Source of the DNA: Paramesorhizobium leguminum
GTDB lineage: Bacteria; Pseudomonadota; Alphaproteobacteria; Rhizobiales; Rhizobiaceae
Reading direction: 5' to 3'
DNA length: 64,000 bases
Assembly (NCBI RefSeq): GCF_003217235.1
Contig: NZ_QJTF01000013.1
Location: 32,480-96,479, forward strand
Numbering within the stretch: the first letter of the stretch is position 1; the number at the start of each line of letters is the position of its first letter. Position numbers and translations under genes: made by a program. The notes below the pieces were generated by a model. It saw only the letters and a program-made list of their open reading frames with translations. It was not told the DNA's origin and did no database searches. Below are positions 55,005 through 64,000 of this stretch, piece after piece.

Positions 55005-56072
55005 TCAATCCTGCAGGAACCCAATAATATCGCGGACATGGCGCATGGTTTCCTCGGCAAGAACGCTTGCGCGCTCGCCACCATCCTTCAAGACCGAGTC
55101 GACATAGGCCTGATCGCCTGAAATGCGGCGCATTTCCTCGGTGATCGGCGAAAGCCTCGCCACGGCGAGATCGGCCAAGGCCGGCTTGAAATCGGAAAAC
55201 TGCCTGCCGCCGAAATCGCGGATGACCGTCTCTTTGTCCGTGCCGGAAAGGGCGGCATAAATGCCGACGAGATTGTCCGCCTCCGGTCGGCCCGCGAGCC
55301 CTTCCACATCGGACGGCAACGCTTCCGGATCGGTCTTCGCCTTGCGTATCTTTTTGGCGATGGTATCCGCGTCATCGACCAGGTTGATGCGCGAAAGATC
55401 GGACGGGTCGGATTTCGACATCTTCTTCGTGCCGTCGCGCAGCGACATGATGCGCATGGCCGGCCCCGAAATCATCGGCTCGGTCAGCGGGAAGAAGCCG
55501 GAAACCTGCTCGTCGCCCACCTGCATATCGACGCCGATGCCGAGCGAGGCGATGCGGTCGGAATAGTCATTGTTGAATTTCTGCGCGACGTCGCGCGTCA
55601 GTTCCAGATGCTGCTTCTGATCGTCTCCGACAGGCACATGCGTCGCGCGGTAGAGCAGGATATCGGCGGCCATCAGGTTGGGATAGACGAACAGCCCGGC
55701 GGAGGCGTTCTCGCGGTCCTTGCCGGCCTTGTCCTTGAACTGCGTCATGCGGTTGAGCCAGCCCATGCGGGCCACGCAGTTGAACACCCAGGCGAGTTCT
55801 GCATGCTGGCGTACGCGGCTCTGGTTGAAGACGATGCTCTTCTTCGGATCGATGCCGGAAGCGAGAAACGCCGCCGTGACTTCACGGGTAAACTGCATCA
55901 GCTCGACCGGATCGGGATTGACCGTCAATGCATGCATATCGACGATGCAATAGAGGCACTCATGGCTGTCCTGCAGGTCCAGCCAGCGCTTGATCGCCCC
56001 CAGATAATTGCCCAGATGCAGATTTCCCGTCGGCTGGATGCCGGAGAAGACGAGCGGTTTGAAACTATCCAT
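55005..56072 (-). CDS. trpS: Tryptophanyl-tRNA synthetase
   Basis: A 355-residue class I synthetase. The HIGH-type motif is [12 protein letters not shown], the second signature is [10 protein letters not shown], and VFSGIQPTG opens the fold. [20 protein letters not shown] and the C-terminal anticodon-side helices are normal. AAAGGAAG is 7 bp before the ATG at 56072. The protein is complete. Confidence 0.95.
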   Translation of the reverse strand: MDSFKPLVFSGIQPTGNLHLGNYLGAIKRWLDLQDSHECLYCIVDMHALTVNPDPVELMQFTREVTAAFLASGIDPKKSIVFNQSRVRQHAELAWVFNCVARMGWLNRMTQFKDKAGKDRENASAGLFVYPNLMAADILLYRATHVPVGDDQKQHLELTRDVAQKFNNDYSDRIASLGIGVDMQVGDEQVSGFFPLTEPMISGPAMRIMSLRDGTKKMSKSDPSDLSRINLVDDADTIAKKIRKAKTDPEALPSDVEGLAGRPEADNLVGIYAALSGTDKETVIRDFGGRQFSDFKPALADLAVARLSPITEEMRRISGDQAYVDSVLKDGGERASVLAEETMRHVRDIIGFLQD

Positions 56073-56136
56073 GGGTGCTTCCTTTTGAAGCCGGTGGAGC
56101 ATGATTGCGCGCTTTTGGCAGAGCGGTGCCCAGCGA

Positions 56137-57735
56137 TCAAGCGGAATCGCTGCCTTGCTTTTTAACGCCAACCGCCGCCTTGCGCTTCAAACTGCGCCTG
56201 ATCATGCCGGCGTTGGCGCCGCCCAGACCGAAGGCAAGCGCGAAATAGACGATCCCGCCCGCCGCCACGAGCAGGCCCACCGTCGCGGCTTGAACAAGGA
56301 AGGGAACGCCGGTGGCAAGCAGATGGCCCTGCCACTGCATCGCGTAATAAAGCCCCCCCGCCATGACCGCCGCCGCAAGGACGAGGCGCGGGATGCGGGT
56401 CAAAAGAGGAATGTCCTTCCCCCAATGCCCGCGCCAGGCGAGTGTCGAGAACAGGAGGACGACATTGATCCAGCCGGCGACGATTTCCGCCACCGCTATG
56501 CCGGCTGCCCCGTACCGCGGAAAGAGCGTCAGGGCGAGCGTGACGTTCACTATGACCGAAATGGCGGCGAATATCATCGGCGTGCGGGTATCCTCGCGGG
56601 CGAAGAAGCCGGGAATGAACGCCTTGATCAGCACGAAGGCGGGCAGGCCAAGGCCGTATATCGCCAAAATACCGGCGACGACGCGTGTGGCATCGGGGGA
56701 AAACTCGCCGCGCTCGTAGAGGAGCCGCACGATCGGCTCCGACATGACGAGGAGAGCGGCGGCGGCTGGCAGTGTCAGGAACAGCGTGAACTCGACCGAG
56801 CGGTTCTGCAGATTCGCCGCTTCCTTCAAATTGCCGGAGCGAAGCGCGCGAGCAAGTTCCGGCAGAAGCACCGTCGCCACCGCGATGCCCACCACGCCCA
56901 GCGGCAGCTGATAGATGCGGTCGGCATAGACGAGCGAGGAAACCGCGCCCTCCCTGCTTGAAGCAATATTGGTGTTGATCAGAAGATTGATCTGGGTGAT
57001 GCCGCCGGTCACCGCCGCCGGAAGCGCCAGGATGAGCAGGCGTTTGACATTGGGCGTGAAGCGCGGACGACGAAAGCCGATCTTTATGCCCGCCTTGCGC
57101 ACCGCTGTCGAGACGATGGCGAGCTGCACAAAGCCCGCCGCCATCACGCCCCAGGAGAGGCCGTAGCCCACTGACATCGCGTCATGGCCATTATACCAGG
57201 CCCAGCCGAGCACGCCGATCAGGATGAAATTGAGGAAGACCGGCGCGATTGCCGCCGCGAAATAGCGGTGCAGCGAGTTCAGCATCCCGCTCATCATCGC
57301 CCCAAGCGACATGCAGGCGAGATAGGGGAACATGATGGCTGCAAGCGTGATCGTGTTTCGGAATTTTTGCGGATCATCGATGAAGCCCGGCGCAATCACG
57401 TAGCGCACCAGAAACGGCATCGACAGTTCCATGACGATGGTGAGGCAGAGCAGAACCGTGAAAAGGACGCCGAACACTTCCTCCGAGAAACGCCTGGCAC
57501 CATCGAGTCCGTTCTTCTCGATTTCCTTGGCGAAAAGCGGCACGAAGGCGGAGTTGAACGCGCCTTCGGCAAAAAGCCGGCGGAACGTGTTGGGAAAGCG
57601 GAACGCCGCATTGAACGCATCGGCCACCGGCCCAGTGCCAAGCGCCGCCGCCATCAGCATTTCGCGGGTGAAGCCGAAGATACGGCTCGCAAGCGTGCCC
57701 GACGCGACGGTGGCGAATTTTTTAACGAGGCTCAT
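56137..57735 (-). CDS. murJ: Lipid II flippase MurJ (MviN)
   Basis: A 532-residue inner-membrane protein with about 14 spans, moving lipid II across the membrane for peptidoglycan synthesis. [40 protein letters not shown] and [13 protein letters not shown] are the family opening with the conserved charged residues of the central cavity. The C-terminus is short and basic. It sits between glnD and trpS, as in many Rhizobiales. Confidence 0.95.
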   Translation of the reverse strand: MSLVKKFATVASGTLASRIFGFTREMLMAAALGTGPVADAFNAAFRFPNTFRRLFAEGAFNSAFVPLFAKEIEKNGLDGARRFSEEVFGVLFTVLLCLTIVMELSMPFLVRYVIAPGFIDDPQKFRNTITLAAIMFPYLACMSLGAMMSGMLNSLHRYFAAAIAPVFLNFILIGVLGWAWYNGHDAMSVGYGLSWGVMAAGFVQLAIVSTAVRKAGIKIGFRRPRFTPNVKRLLILALPAAVTGGITQINLLINTNIASSREGAVSSLVYADRIYQLPLGVVGIAVATVLLPELARALRSGNLKEAANLQNRSVEFTLFLTLPAAAALLVMSEPIVRLLYERGEFSPDATRVVAGILAIYGLGLPAFVLIKAFIPGFFAREDTRTPMIFAAISVIVNVTLALTLFPRYGAAGIAVAEIVAGWINVVLLFSTLAWRGHWGKDIPLLTRIPRLVLAAAVMAGGLYYAMQWQGHLLATGVPFLVQAATVGLLVAAGGIVYFALAFGLGGANAGMIRRSLKRKAAVGVKKQGSDSA

Positions 57736-57777
57736 GGGTTGGAGCCTTTCATTTTGCAGGTATTATCCTTGTCAAAC

Positions 57778-57935
57778 ACCCCCCTCTGCCCTGCCGGGCA
57801 TCTCCCCCTCAAGGGGGGAGATTGGCTGGGAGTTCCGCTTTCGCCAATCTCGAACGTAGCAGAATAATGGACCGTCATTGATGACGGCCAATCTCCCCCC
57901 TTGAGGGGGAGATGCCCGGCAGGGCAGAGGGGGGT
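57778..57935. repeat. ~157-bp inverted-repeat element, copy 5 of 5
   Basis: The arms are the best conserved of all copies, but the centre has drifted and keeps only CGCCAATC of the core. It lies between glnD and murJ, ending 38 bp before the glnD stop. Confidence 0.9.
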
Positions 57936-57972
57936 GAAGAACGAAAGCAATTCCATCAAAATAAAAACCGCA

Positions 57973-60768
57973 TTATTCCGCTGCCTGGTGCGCGCGGCTG
58001 CCAGCGCGTGCAGGGGCCTCTTCCTTGCCGAATAGCGCCAGGAGCTTGCGCTTGATATTGCCCTGCCGTGAGGCGCTGGAAACTTTGTGCCCTACAAGGT
58101 CCGTGACGTAAAAGGCATCGATCACCTTCTCGCCGAAGGTTGTGATATGCGCCGAGGCGATGTCGAGCGAGAGACCGGAAATCACGCCGGTAAGCTCCGA
58201 TAAAAGGCCCGGGCGGTCCAGCCCTTCCACCTCGATGACAGTGAATTTGTTCGACAGCGTGTTGTTGATTTCCACCCGTGGCTCGACGCGGAAGGCCTTC
58301 GCGGCGCGCTTCGGCTTCACCCGCCTAGCGAGCATGTCGGGGAGATGCGAGCGGCCCGAGAGCACATCCTCGATCAGCTTGCCGACGCGCTGCGCCCGCC
58401 GCTTCTCATCATCGTCCGTCTCGAATTCGCGGTTGATGAGGATAGTGTCGAGCGCGCGCCCGTCGCTCGTCGTAAAGATCTGCGCATCCACGATATTGGC
58501 GCCGGCGCCGGCGCATGCACCAGCGATCACCGAGAGCAGGCGCGGGTGGTCGGGCGCCAGCACTGTGATCTCGGTTACGGCCTCAAAGGCGCGCGGCTCG
58601 ACCATCGTAGCGAGAGCCTTCCCCGCCGCATCCGTCTCGCGGATGAACTTGGCATGCCGCGCCTGATCCTCCAGGCTGACGGTGAGAAAATAGTTCTGAT
58701 AGTGCCGGCTGAGATAGCTTTCCCGCTCCTCCTCCGGCCAGGTATCAAGGGCCGCGGCAAGCTGCGTCCGCGCGTGGTCGAAGCGGTTCTGGCGCGAGAC
58801 TTCCGAGAAACCGCCGGTGAGCAACAACTCGGTCTCATAAAAGAGCGTGCGCAGGAGCTGGCCCTTCCAGCCGTTCCAGACACCGGGGCCGACCGCCTTG
58901 ATGTCGCAGACCGTGAGGATCAGAAGCAACTTCAGCCGCTCCAGCGTCTGCACTCTGGCTGCGAAATCCTCGATGGTCTTGCGGTCATTCAAATCGCGCG
59001 ACTGCGCGACCATGCTCATGGTCAGGTGCTCCTGCACCAGCCAGGCGACCGTCTCGGTTTCGGCGAGGGTGAGGCCAAGGCGCGGGCAGAGCCGGCGCGC
59101 GATGCGGGCGCCTGCATCAGAATGATCTTCCGGGCGCCCCTTGGCAATGTCATGCAGAAGCAGCGCGATGTAGAGGAGGTTGCGATCTTTCTTTAGCGCC
59201 GGCATCAGCGTGTTGGAGAGCGGATGCTCGTGCCCCAACTCCCCATGCTCGATTTCGGAGAGAACCGCGATGCAGCGCAACAGGTGCTCGTCCACCGTAT
59301 AATGGTGGTACATGTTGAACTGCATCATCGCGACGATCTTGCCGAAATCGGGAATGAAACGTCCAAGCACGCCGGATTCGTTCATCCGCCGCAGGATGAG
59401 CTCCGGATTGCGCGGCGATGTCAGGATTTCGAGAAAAAGGCGATTGGCTTCCGGGTTCTCGCGCAAATCGGCATTGATCAGCTTTAGGGAGCGCGTGATC
59501 TGCTGCATCGCTTGCGGATGAAACTCCAGGCCGTTCTTATCGGCCAGATGAAACAGCCTGATGATATCGACCGGGTCGCGCTCGAACACGCCCTCATCGG
59601 CGATGTTGATGCGGTGATTATCGGCAACGAAGCTTTGCGTACCGGCGAGCTTGCGCTTGCGGCGTGAGAAGGTGAGGAAGATGCGGTTGAAGCCCGGCAC
59701 ATGTTTTGCCTGCTCCTCCTCCAGCGCCGCGCAGATGATGCGCGTCAGGTCGCCGACATCCTTGGCTACAAGGAAATAGTGCTTCATGAAGCGCTCGACA
59801 TCGTGAAGACCGGGATGCGACGTATAGCCGAGCCGGCTGGCGATTTCGCGCTGGATGTCGAAGGAGAGCCGCTCCTCCGCCTTGCCGGTCAGGAAATGCA
59901 TGTGGCAGCGCACTGCCCAGAGGAAATCCTCCGCCTTCATGAACAGCTTGTGCTCGGCGCGTGAAAGCACGCCGGCCTTGACCAGTTCCTCGCTGGTGCG
60001 CACGCGGTAGAAATATTTGGCGATCCAGAACAGCGTGTGCAGGTCGCGCTGCCCGCCCTTGCTTTCCTTGACGTTCGGCTCGACCAGATAGCGCGTTTCG
60101 CCGGTCTTACGGTGGCGGGCGTCCCGCTCGGCGAGCTTGGCCTGGATGAACAAAGGGGCTGTGCCCTGGACCACTTCTTCATCGAAGCGCCGCGTCATCT
60201 CGTCGAAGAGTTCGCGGCTGCCGCAGAGAAACCGCGCTTCCAGAACCGCCGTGCGGATGGTCATATCCTCTTTTGACAAGCGGACCGTTTCATCGACGTT
60301 GCGCGTGGCGTGGCCGACCTTGAGCCCTAGGTCCCACAGCATATAGAGGACATATTCGACCACCTGCTCGCCCCATGGGGTCTGCTTGTAAGGCAGCAGA
60401 AACAGCAGGTCGATATCGGAGCCAGGAGCCAACGCGCCGCGCCCATAGCCGCCGACGGCAAGGATCGCCATGCGCTCGGCCTTGGACGGATTGGTGGCTG
60501 GATAGACGTGGGTCACCGCAAAATCATGGAGCGTTTCGATGATGACGTCCATCAAATGGCAAAGGCGGATGGCGCAACGCCGCCCGCCGCCATCCTTCAT
60601 CAGCATCGCTTCGGCGCTCGCCCGCCCGCTCGCCATCGTGGCCTTCAGCGTTTGCAGGACCTGGCCGCGCAGGACGTGACCGTCAGCCTCTTTTGCGAGC
60701 GTATCCAACTGCCGGCGCAGCTTTTCGTAACTCGCGATCTGTTCAAGCTTCAGGTCTGACGCGCTCAT
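57973..60768 (-). CDS. glnD: Bifunctional [PII] uridylyltransferase/uridylyl-removing enzyme
   Basis: A 931-residue nitrogen sensor that adds or removes UMP on PII proteins according to glutamine. The nucleotidyltransferase motif is [18 protein letters not shown], the HD domain has [19 protein letters not shown], and two ACT domains that bind glutamine lie at the end ([20 protein letters not shown] and [20 protein letters not shown]). All four domains are present. The protein links nitrogen state to the rpoN-ptsN system also encoded here. Confidence 0.95.
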   Translation of the reverse strand: MSASDLKLEQIASYEKLRRQLDTLAKEADGHVLRGQVLQTLKATMASGRASAEAMLMKDGGGRRCAIRLCHLMDVIIETLHDFAVTHVYPATNPSKAERMAILAVGGYGRGALAPGSDIDLLFLLPYKQTPWGEQVVEYVLYMLWDLGLKVGHATRNVDETVRLSKEDMTIRTAVLEARFLCGSRELFDEMTRRFDEEVVQGTAPLFIQAKLAERDARHRKTGETRYLVEPNVKESKGGQRDLHTLFWIAKYFYRVRTSEELVKAGVLSRAEHKLFMKAEDFLWAVRCHMHFLTGKAEERLSFDIQREIASRLGYTSHPGLHDVERFMKHYFLVAKDVGDLTRIICAALEEEQAKHVPGFNRIFLTFSRRKRKLAGTQSFVADNHRINIADEGVFERDPVDIIRLFHLADKNGLEFHPQAMQQITRSLKLINADLRENPEANRLFLEILTSPRNPELILRRMNESGVLGRFIPDFGKIVAMMQFNMYHHYTVDEHLLRCIAVLSEIEHGELGHEHPLSNTLMPALKKDRNLLYIALLLHDIAKGRPEDHSDAGARIARRLCPRLGLTLAETETVAWLVQEHLTMSMVAQSRDLNDRKTIEDFAARVQTLERLKLLLILTVCDIKAVGPGVWNGWKGQLLRTLFYETELLLTGGFSEVSRQNRFDHARTQLAAALDTWPEEERESYLSRHYQNYFLTVSLEDQARHAKFIRETDAAGKALATMVEPRAFEAVTEITVLAPDHPRLLSVIAGACAGAGANIVDAQIFTTSDGRALDTILINREFETDDDEKRRAQRVGKLIEDVLSGRSHLPDMLARRVKPKRAAKAFRVEPRVEINNTLSNKFTVIEVEGLDRPGLLSELTGVISGLSLDIASAHITTFGEKVIDAFYVTDLVGHKVSSASRQGNIKRKLLALFGKEEAPARAGSRAHQAAE

Positions 60769-60887
60769 GAGGGTTTACCAATGGGATGGATTGCCCCCTA
60801 TAGCGCGTTTTAAAGGGTGTGGGTATGAAAAAGGTGAGGTCGCGGAATACCTTACCGGCCCCTTGCGCCTGCACGCGGGGGAAAATT

Positions 60888-61187
60888 CTAAAGGTATCGC
60901 TCGGCGTCCATCCGGCCATGCAGCACGCGAACTATGATGATTTCGCTCTTCGTCTCCCGGAAATAAACGATATGTGATCCCACCGCGTATTTCAGGTAAT
61001 CTTTGCGACCGACTGCAACGGGGCGTCCCTTTTTCGTTCCCGCCGCAAGCCCCTCAAAAGCCGCCGCAAGTTTATCCTGATAGCTCTCGGCCTGTTCGAC
61101 GGACCATTGGCTGGCGGTATAGAGCCATATATCCGCAAGATCGCGGTCGGCAGCCGGTGAAAGCCGGTACTGCCGCTTAACTCCCAT
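60888..61187 (-). CDS. ParE/RelE-family toxin
   Basis: A 99-residue toxin of the ParE group, whose members poison DNA gyrase. YRLSPAADRDLADIWLYTAS and RPVAVGRKDYLKYAVGSHIV are typical, with the late YFRETKSEIIIVRVLHGRMD. The start at 61187 overlaps the antitoxin gene by 11 bp. Its gyrase target, if the family rule holds, includes the GyrB encoded at 40.7 kb. Confidence 0.88.
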   Translation of the reverse strand: MGVKRQYRLSPAADRDLADIWLYTASQWSVEQAESYQDKLAAAFEGLAAGTKKGRPVAVGRKDYLKYAVGSHIVYFRETKSEIIIVRVLHGRMDAERYL

Positions 61188-61422
61188 AGACGGCTCGCAT
61201 TCTCGCCTTGAACGCTTCGTTGTCGAACGGCTGCGGTTCACCCGATTCCTCGCCTTCGATCAGAGCCGCTTCCAAAGCCTTCACCTTTGCCTCGTGTTCT
61301 TCCAGCAGCCGAAGACCGGCCCGCACGACATCACTGGCTGAACCGTAGCGACCTGTTTTTACCTGGCTGTCGATGAAACCGGTAAAGTGATCGCCAAGGG
61401 AAATGGATGTGTTCCTTGCCAT
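61177..61422 (-). CDS. ParD-family antitoxin
   Basis: An 81-residue ribbon-helix-helix antitoxin of the ParD/CC2985 type. ARNTSISLGDHFTGFIDSQV and GRYGSASDVVRAGLRLLEEH are the DNA-binding part; the acidic C-terminal half (EGEESGEPQPFDNEAF) binds the toxin. AGGAG lies about 7 bp before its ATG. It precedes and overlaps parE, the standard order. Confidence 0.9.
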   Translation of the reverse strand: MARNTSISLGDHFTGFIDSQVKTGRYGSASDVVRAGLRLLEEHEAKVKALEAALIEGEESGEPQPFDNEAFKARMRAVYGS

Positions 61423-61525
61423 TTGCGAAACTCCTGCAAATCGATACCAAATAGTACCAATAAATCACATTCTACGCAAATAAAGTGCGCCCCCTTGCGT
61501 AGGGAGGCGCAACGTCTCGTTGTCC

Positions 61526-63823
61526 TCACGTCGTCGCGTTATAGGCCGCAATCGCCGCCATATTCACGATATCCGAATCCTTGGCGCCCAGCGAAACGAG
61601 CTGCACCGGCTTGTCGAGGCCGACGAGCAGCGGGCCGATGACGGTGGAGTTGCCCAGTTCCTGCAGCATCTTGGTGGAGATCGAGGCGGAGTGAAAGGCG
61701 GGCATGACCAGCACATTGGCCGGGCCGGACAGGCGGATGAACGGATATTGCTCCATCAGCGCCGGATTGAGCGCCACATCGGCGCTCATCTCTCCGTCAT
61801 ACTCGAAATCGACGCGGCGCTTGTCGAGGATTCTGACCGCCTCCTGGATACGCTCTGACCGCTCGCCGCCCATATGGCCGAAGGTGGAATAGGCAAGCAA
61901 CGCGACCCGCGGCACATAGCCCATGCGCCGCGCCATGCCCGCTGCTTCTTCCGCGATATCGGCAAGCTCTTCCGCGTCAGGCATTTCATGCACCGCCGTA
62001 TCGGCGACGAAAACCGTCCGTCCACGGCACAGCGCGATCGATACGCCGATAACCTTATGGCCTGGCTTGGCATCGATGACGCGGCGAACATCTTCCAGAC
62101 CCGTCGCATAATTGCGCGTCACGCCCGTCACCATGCCATCGGCATCGCCCAGCGCCACCATGCAGGCGGCAAAATGGTTGCGGTCGTTGTTGATGATGCG
62201 GTGGCAATCGCGGAAGAGATAGCCCTGCCTCTGCAGCCGCTCGTAGAGATAATCGGCATAAACAGTGTTGCGGCTCGAAAGGCGCGCATTGATGATCTCG
62301 ATGCCGGCCTTGGCGAGATCGACGCCGGCTAACTCAGCCGTTTCTCGAATACGATCCTCGCGTCCGAGCAGGATGGCGGTGCCGAGGCGCTGGTTGGCGT
62401 AGGAGACCGCCGCGCGCATGACCTGTTCCTCCTCGCCTTCGGCGAAGACGATGCGCTTCGGCTGGCGGCGTACCCGCTCATAGATGCCTTGCAGCGTCGA
62501 GGCGATGGGGTCGCGGCGGGCGGAGAGCTCGCGCGCATAGGCCTCCAGATTGGCGATGGGTTTGCCGGCGACGCCCGATTCCATCGCCGCCTTGGCCACC
62601 GCCACCGGAATGGCGGAAATCAGGCGCGGATCGAAAGGCACGGGGATGATGTAGTTCGGCCCGAAGCGCGGGCGGTTGCCCTGATAGGCGGCGGCGACAT
62701 CGTCAGGCACGTCTTCACGCGCCAGCTCGGCCAGCGCATTGGCGGCGGCGACCTTCATGTCCTCATTAATGGTGGTGGCGCGCACGTCGAGCGCACCACG
62801 GAAGATGTAAGGAAAGCCCAGAACGTTGTTGACCTGGTTCGGATAGTCCGAGCGCCCAGTCGCCATGATAGCGTCGGAACGGATGCGTGCCACTTCCTCC
62901 GGCGTGATTTCAGGGTCCGGATTGGCCATCGCGAAAATAACCGGGTTCGGCGCCATGGAGCGCACCATTTCTTCCGTCAACGCCCCCTTGGCGGAAACGC
63001 CAAAAAAGATGTCCGCCCCGTCCATCGCTTCGGCGAGCGAGCGCTTTTCGGTTTTCACCGCATGGGCGGATTTCCACTGGTTCATGCCCTCTTCGCGGCC
63101 CTGGTAGACGACGCCCTTGGTATCACAGAGGATGACGTTTTCGGCTGCGAAACCCATCGCCTTGACGAGTTCGATGCAGGCGATGCCCGCCGCGCCCGCG
63201 CCGTTGCAGACGAGCTTCGTCGTCGTCATGTCGCGCCCGGTCAGGTGCAGCGCGTTGATGAGGCCTGCCACCGCGATAATCGCCGTGCCATGCTGGTCGT
63301 CGTGGAACACCGGAATGTCCATCAGCTCGCGCAGGCGGCTTTCGATGATGAAACAGTCCGGCGCCTTGATATCTTCCAGATTGATGCCGCCGAAGGAGGG
63401 ACCGAGATAACGCACCGCATTGACGAAAGCGTCGATATCGGTGGTGTCGACTTCCAGATCGATGGAATCGACATCGGCGAAACGCTTGAACAGCACCGCC
63501 TTGCCTTCCATGACAGGCTTCGATGCCAGCGCGCCGAGATTGCCTAGACCAAGGATCGCCGTGCCGTTGGAGATCACCGCGACCATGTTGCCCTTGGCGG
63601 TGTAATCATAGGCCAGCGCCGGATTTTCCGCGATGGCTTTAACCGGAACGGCCACGCCGGGCGAATAGGCGAGCGAAAGGTCGCGCTGCGTCGCCATCGG
63701 CTTGGTCGGGTTGATCTCCAGCTTGCCGGGACGGCCTTGGCTGTGGAAATCGAGCGCTTCCTGTTCGGTGACCGAAGGAGCGGTCCGGCTGGTGGGCGTG
63801 GGGCTTGGCGTATCGACGGACAT
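61526..63823 (-). CDS. maeB: NADP-dependent malic enzyme with phosphotransacetylase-like domain
   Basis: A 765-residue fusion. Residues to about 430 are malic enzyme ([59 protein letters not shown]), turning malate into pyruvate. The rest resembles phosphate acetyltransferase ([29 protein letters not shown]-like residues); in such fusions this part usually lacks activity and is regulatory. GGGAGGG is 3-4 bp before the ATG at 63823. The IS-type end lies 58 bp upstream, so its promoter may be affected. Confidence 0.93.
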   Translation of the reverse strand: MSVDTPSPTPTSRTAPSVTEQEALDFHSQGRPGKLEINPTKPMATQRDLSLAYSPGVAVPVKAIAENPALAYDYTAKGNMVAVISNGTAILGLGNLGALASKPVMEGKAVLFKRFADVDSIDLEVDTTDIDAFVNAVRYLGPSFGGINLEDIKAPDCFIIESRLRELMDIPVFHDDQHGTAIIAVAGLINALHLTGRDMTTTKLVCNGAGAAGIACIELVKAMGFAAENVILCDTKGVVYQGREEGMNQWKSAHAVKTEKRSLAEAMDGADIFFGVSAKGALTEEMVRSMAPNPVIFAMANPDPEITPEEVARIRSDAIMATGRSDYPNQVNNVLGFPYIFRGALDVRATTINEDMKVAAANALAELAREDVPDDVAAAYQGNRPRFGPNYIIPVPFDPRLISAIPVAVAKAAMESGVAGKPIANLEAYARELSARRDPIASTLQGIYERVRRQPKRIVFAEGEEEQVMRAAVSYANQRLGTAILLGREDRIRETAELAGVDLAKAGIEIINARLSSRNTVYADYLYERLQRQGYLFRDCHRIINNDRNHFAACMVALGDADGMVTGVTRNYATGLEDVRRVIDAKPGHKVIGVSIALCRGRTVFVADTAVHEMPDAEELADIAEEAAGMARRMGYVPRVALLAYSTFGHMGGERSERIQEAVRILDKRRVDFEYDGEMSADVALNPALMEQYPFIRLSGPANVLVMPAFHSASISTKMLQELGNSTVIGPLLVGLDKPVQLVSLGAKDSDIVNMAAIAAYNATT

Positions 63824-63880
63824 ATTCCCTCCCGGTGCTTTGTCTGTGGAGAAAAATGCGATACCGCTAGCGTGGCGCTG

Positions 63881-64000
63881 TGTAAACAGCACCCTAGGTG
63901 TTTGATCCCAGACTTTAATGGTGCATTCTTTTCTCAGGAATGGAAGGAATCATTATGGGCCAGTTTCTCCATGGGAGCGCCACGACGACTGAGGCAGTCC
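63881..64000 (+). mobile_element. Left end of an IS481-type insertion sequence (runs off the window)
   Basis: The transposase start at 63955 matches IS481-family proteins. TGTAAACAGCACCCTAGGTG at 63881 begins with TGT, as IS481-type terminal repeats do, and lies at a plausible distance. The exact left boundary is an inference because the other end is outside the window. Confidence 0.55.
63955..64000 (+). CDS. IS481-family transposase, N-terminus only
   Basis: Fifteen codons read MGQFLHGSATTTEAV, which matches the well-known beginning of one group of IS481-like transposases (MGQ-LHGSATTTEA). GGAAGGAAT lies just before the ATG. The DDE domain would be outside the window, so completeness cannot be judged. 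Confidence 0.75.
   Translation, partial: MGQFLHGSATTTEAV

Noticed and set aside
58345..59196. 283-codon frame antisense to glnD
   Set aside because: Shadow frame inside the HD/ACT part of glnD; no ribosome-binding site or family match.
62489..63547. 352-codon frame antisense to the malic enzyme
   Set aside because: Shadow of a conserved coding sequence; composition is Arg/Gly/His rich as expected for such mirrors.

Overview
The window looks like chromosomal DNA of a Rhizobiales alphaproteobacterium, most likely of the Brucella/Ochrobactrum group (Brucellaceae). Reasons: high GC with long antisense open frames; typical alphaproteobacterial families and neighbourhoods (DUF2849-cysI-cysH-DUF934, hemW-rdgB-rph/hrcA-grpE, ptsN-hpf-rpoN, regB-regA, nfuA-uspA-trpS-murJ-glnD, a malic enzyme-phosphotransacetylase fusion); a perfect tandem array of the 8-bp unit AGGGCAGT, the unit used in Brucella VNTR (HOOF-Print) typing; and many small palindromic repeats between genes. 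The genus call is an inference.

Layout. 1-3.3 kb: end of a DUF72 gene, then an accessory patch beside a tRNA-Ser(GGA) with two XRE regulators, two tiny genes, a wrecked alginate-lyase-like gene and a DUF1778-GNAT toxin-antitoxin pair. 3.5-14.6 kb: msrA, then a nucleoside uptake and salvage cluster (BMP-type binding protein, ATPase, two permeases, cytidine deaminase, purine nucleoside phosphorylase, deoC, deoA) interrupted by an antisense slyX and palindromic elements, ending in two gene remnants. 15-22.1 kb: ogt, a Dabb protein, then a leftward sulfite/sulfate assimilation cluster (cysG-like, DUF2849, cysI, cysH, DUF934) followed by a ferredoxin-NADP reductase and a ferredoxin that could supply CysI with electrons. 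22.4-28.5 kb: yraN, rsmI, hemW, rdgB, rph, and divergently hrcA-grpE. 28.7-34.6 kb: a frameshifted FAD monooxygenase, a PfkB-type nucleoside kinase, an EI24/CysZ-like membrane protein, nth, DUF2244, ribokinase. 34.7-40.5 kb: nucleoside hydrolase, a small heat-shock gene with an RpoH-type promoter and ROSE-like thermometer, an AT-rich exported orphan, ptsN, hpf, rpoN. 40.7-47.6 kb: gyrB, a cytochrome P450, an Xre-RES toxin-antitoxin pair, an ElaA-type GNAT and class III alcohol dehydrogenase. 47.6-54.9 kb: hrpB, redox two-component system regB-regA, mmcB, an L,D-transpeptidase, nfuA, uspA. 55-64 kb: trpS, murJ, glnD, parDE, the malic enzyme, and at the right edge the start of an IS481-type transposase.

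Recurring themes. Nucleoside use is spread over the window (uptake, deamination, phosphorolysis, hydrolysis, ribose and nucleoside kinases). Three type II toxin-antitoxin modules lie within 64 kb. At least five families of intergenic palindromic repeats occupy most gene ends. In several places they supply or abut stop codons (nth, regA, mmcB, the elaA-type GNAT) or sit inside operons. No CRISPR array, prophage or complete unknown multi-gene system was recognised. The least explained pieces are the patch at 0.9-2.4 kb, the AT-rich exported orphan at 36.8 kb and the repeat families themselves.
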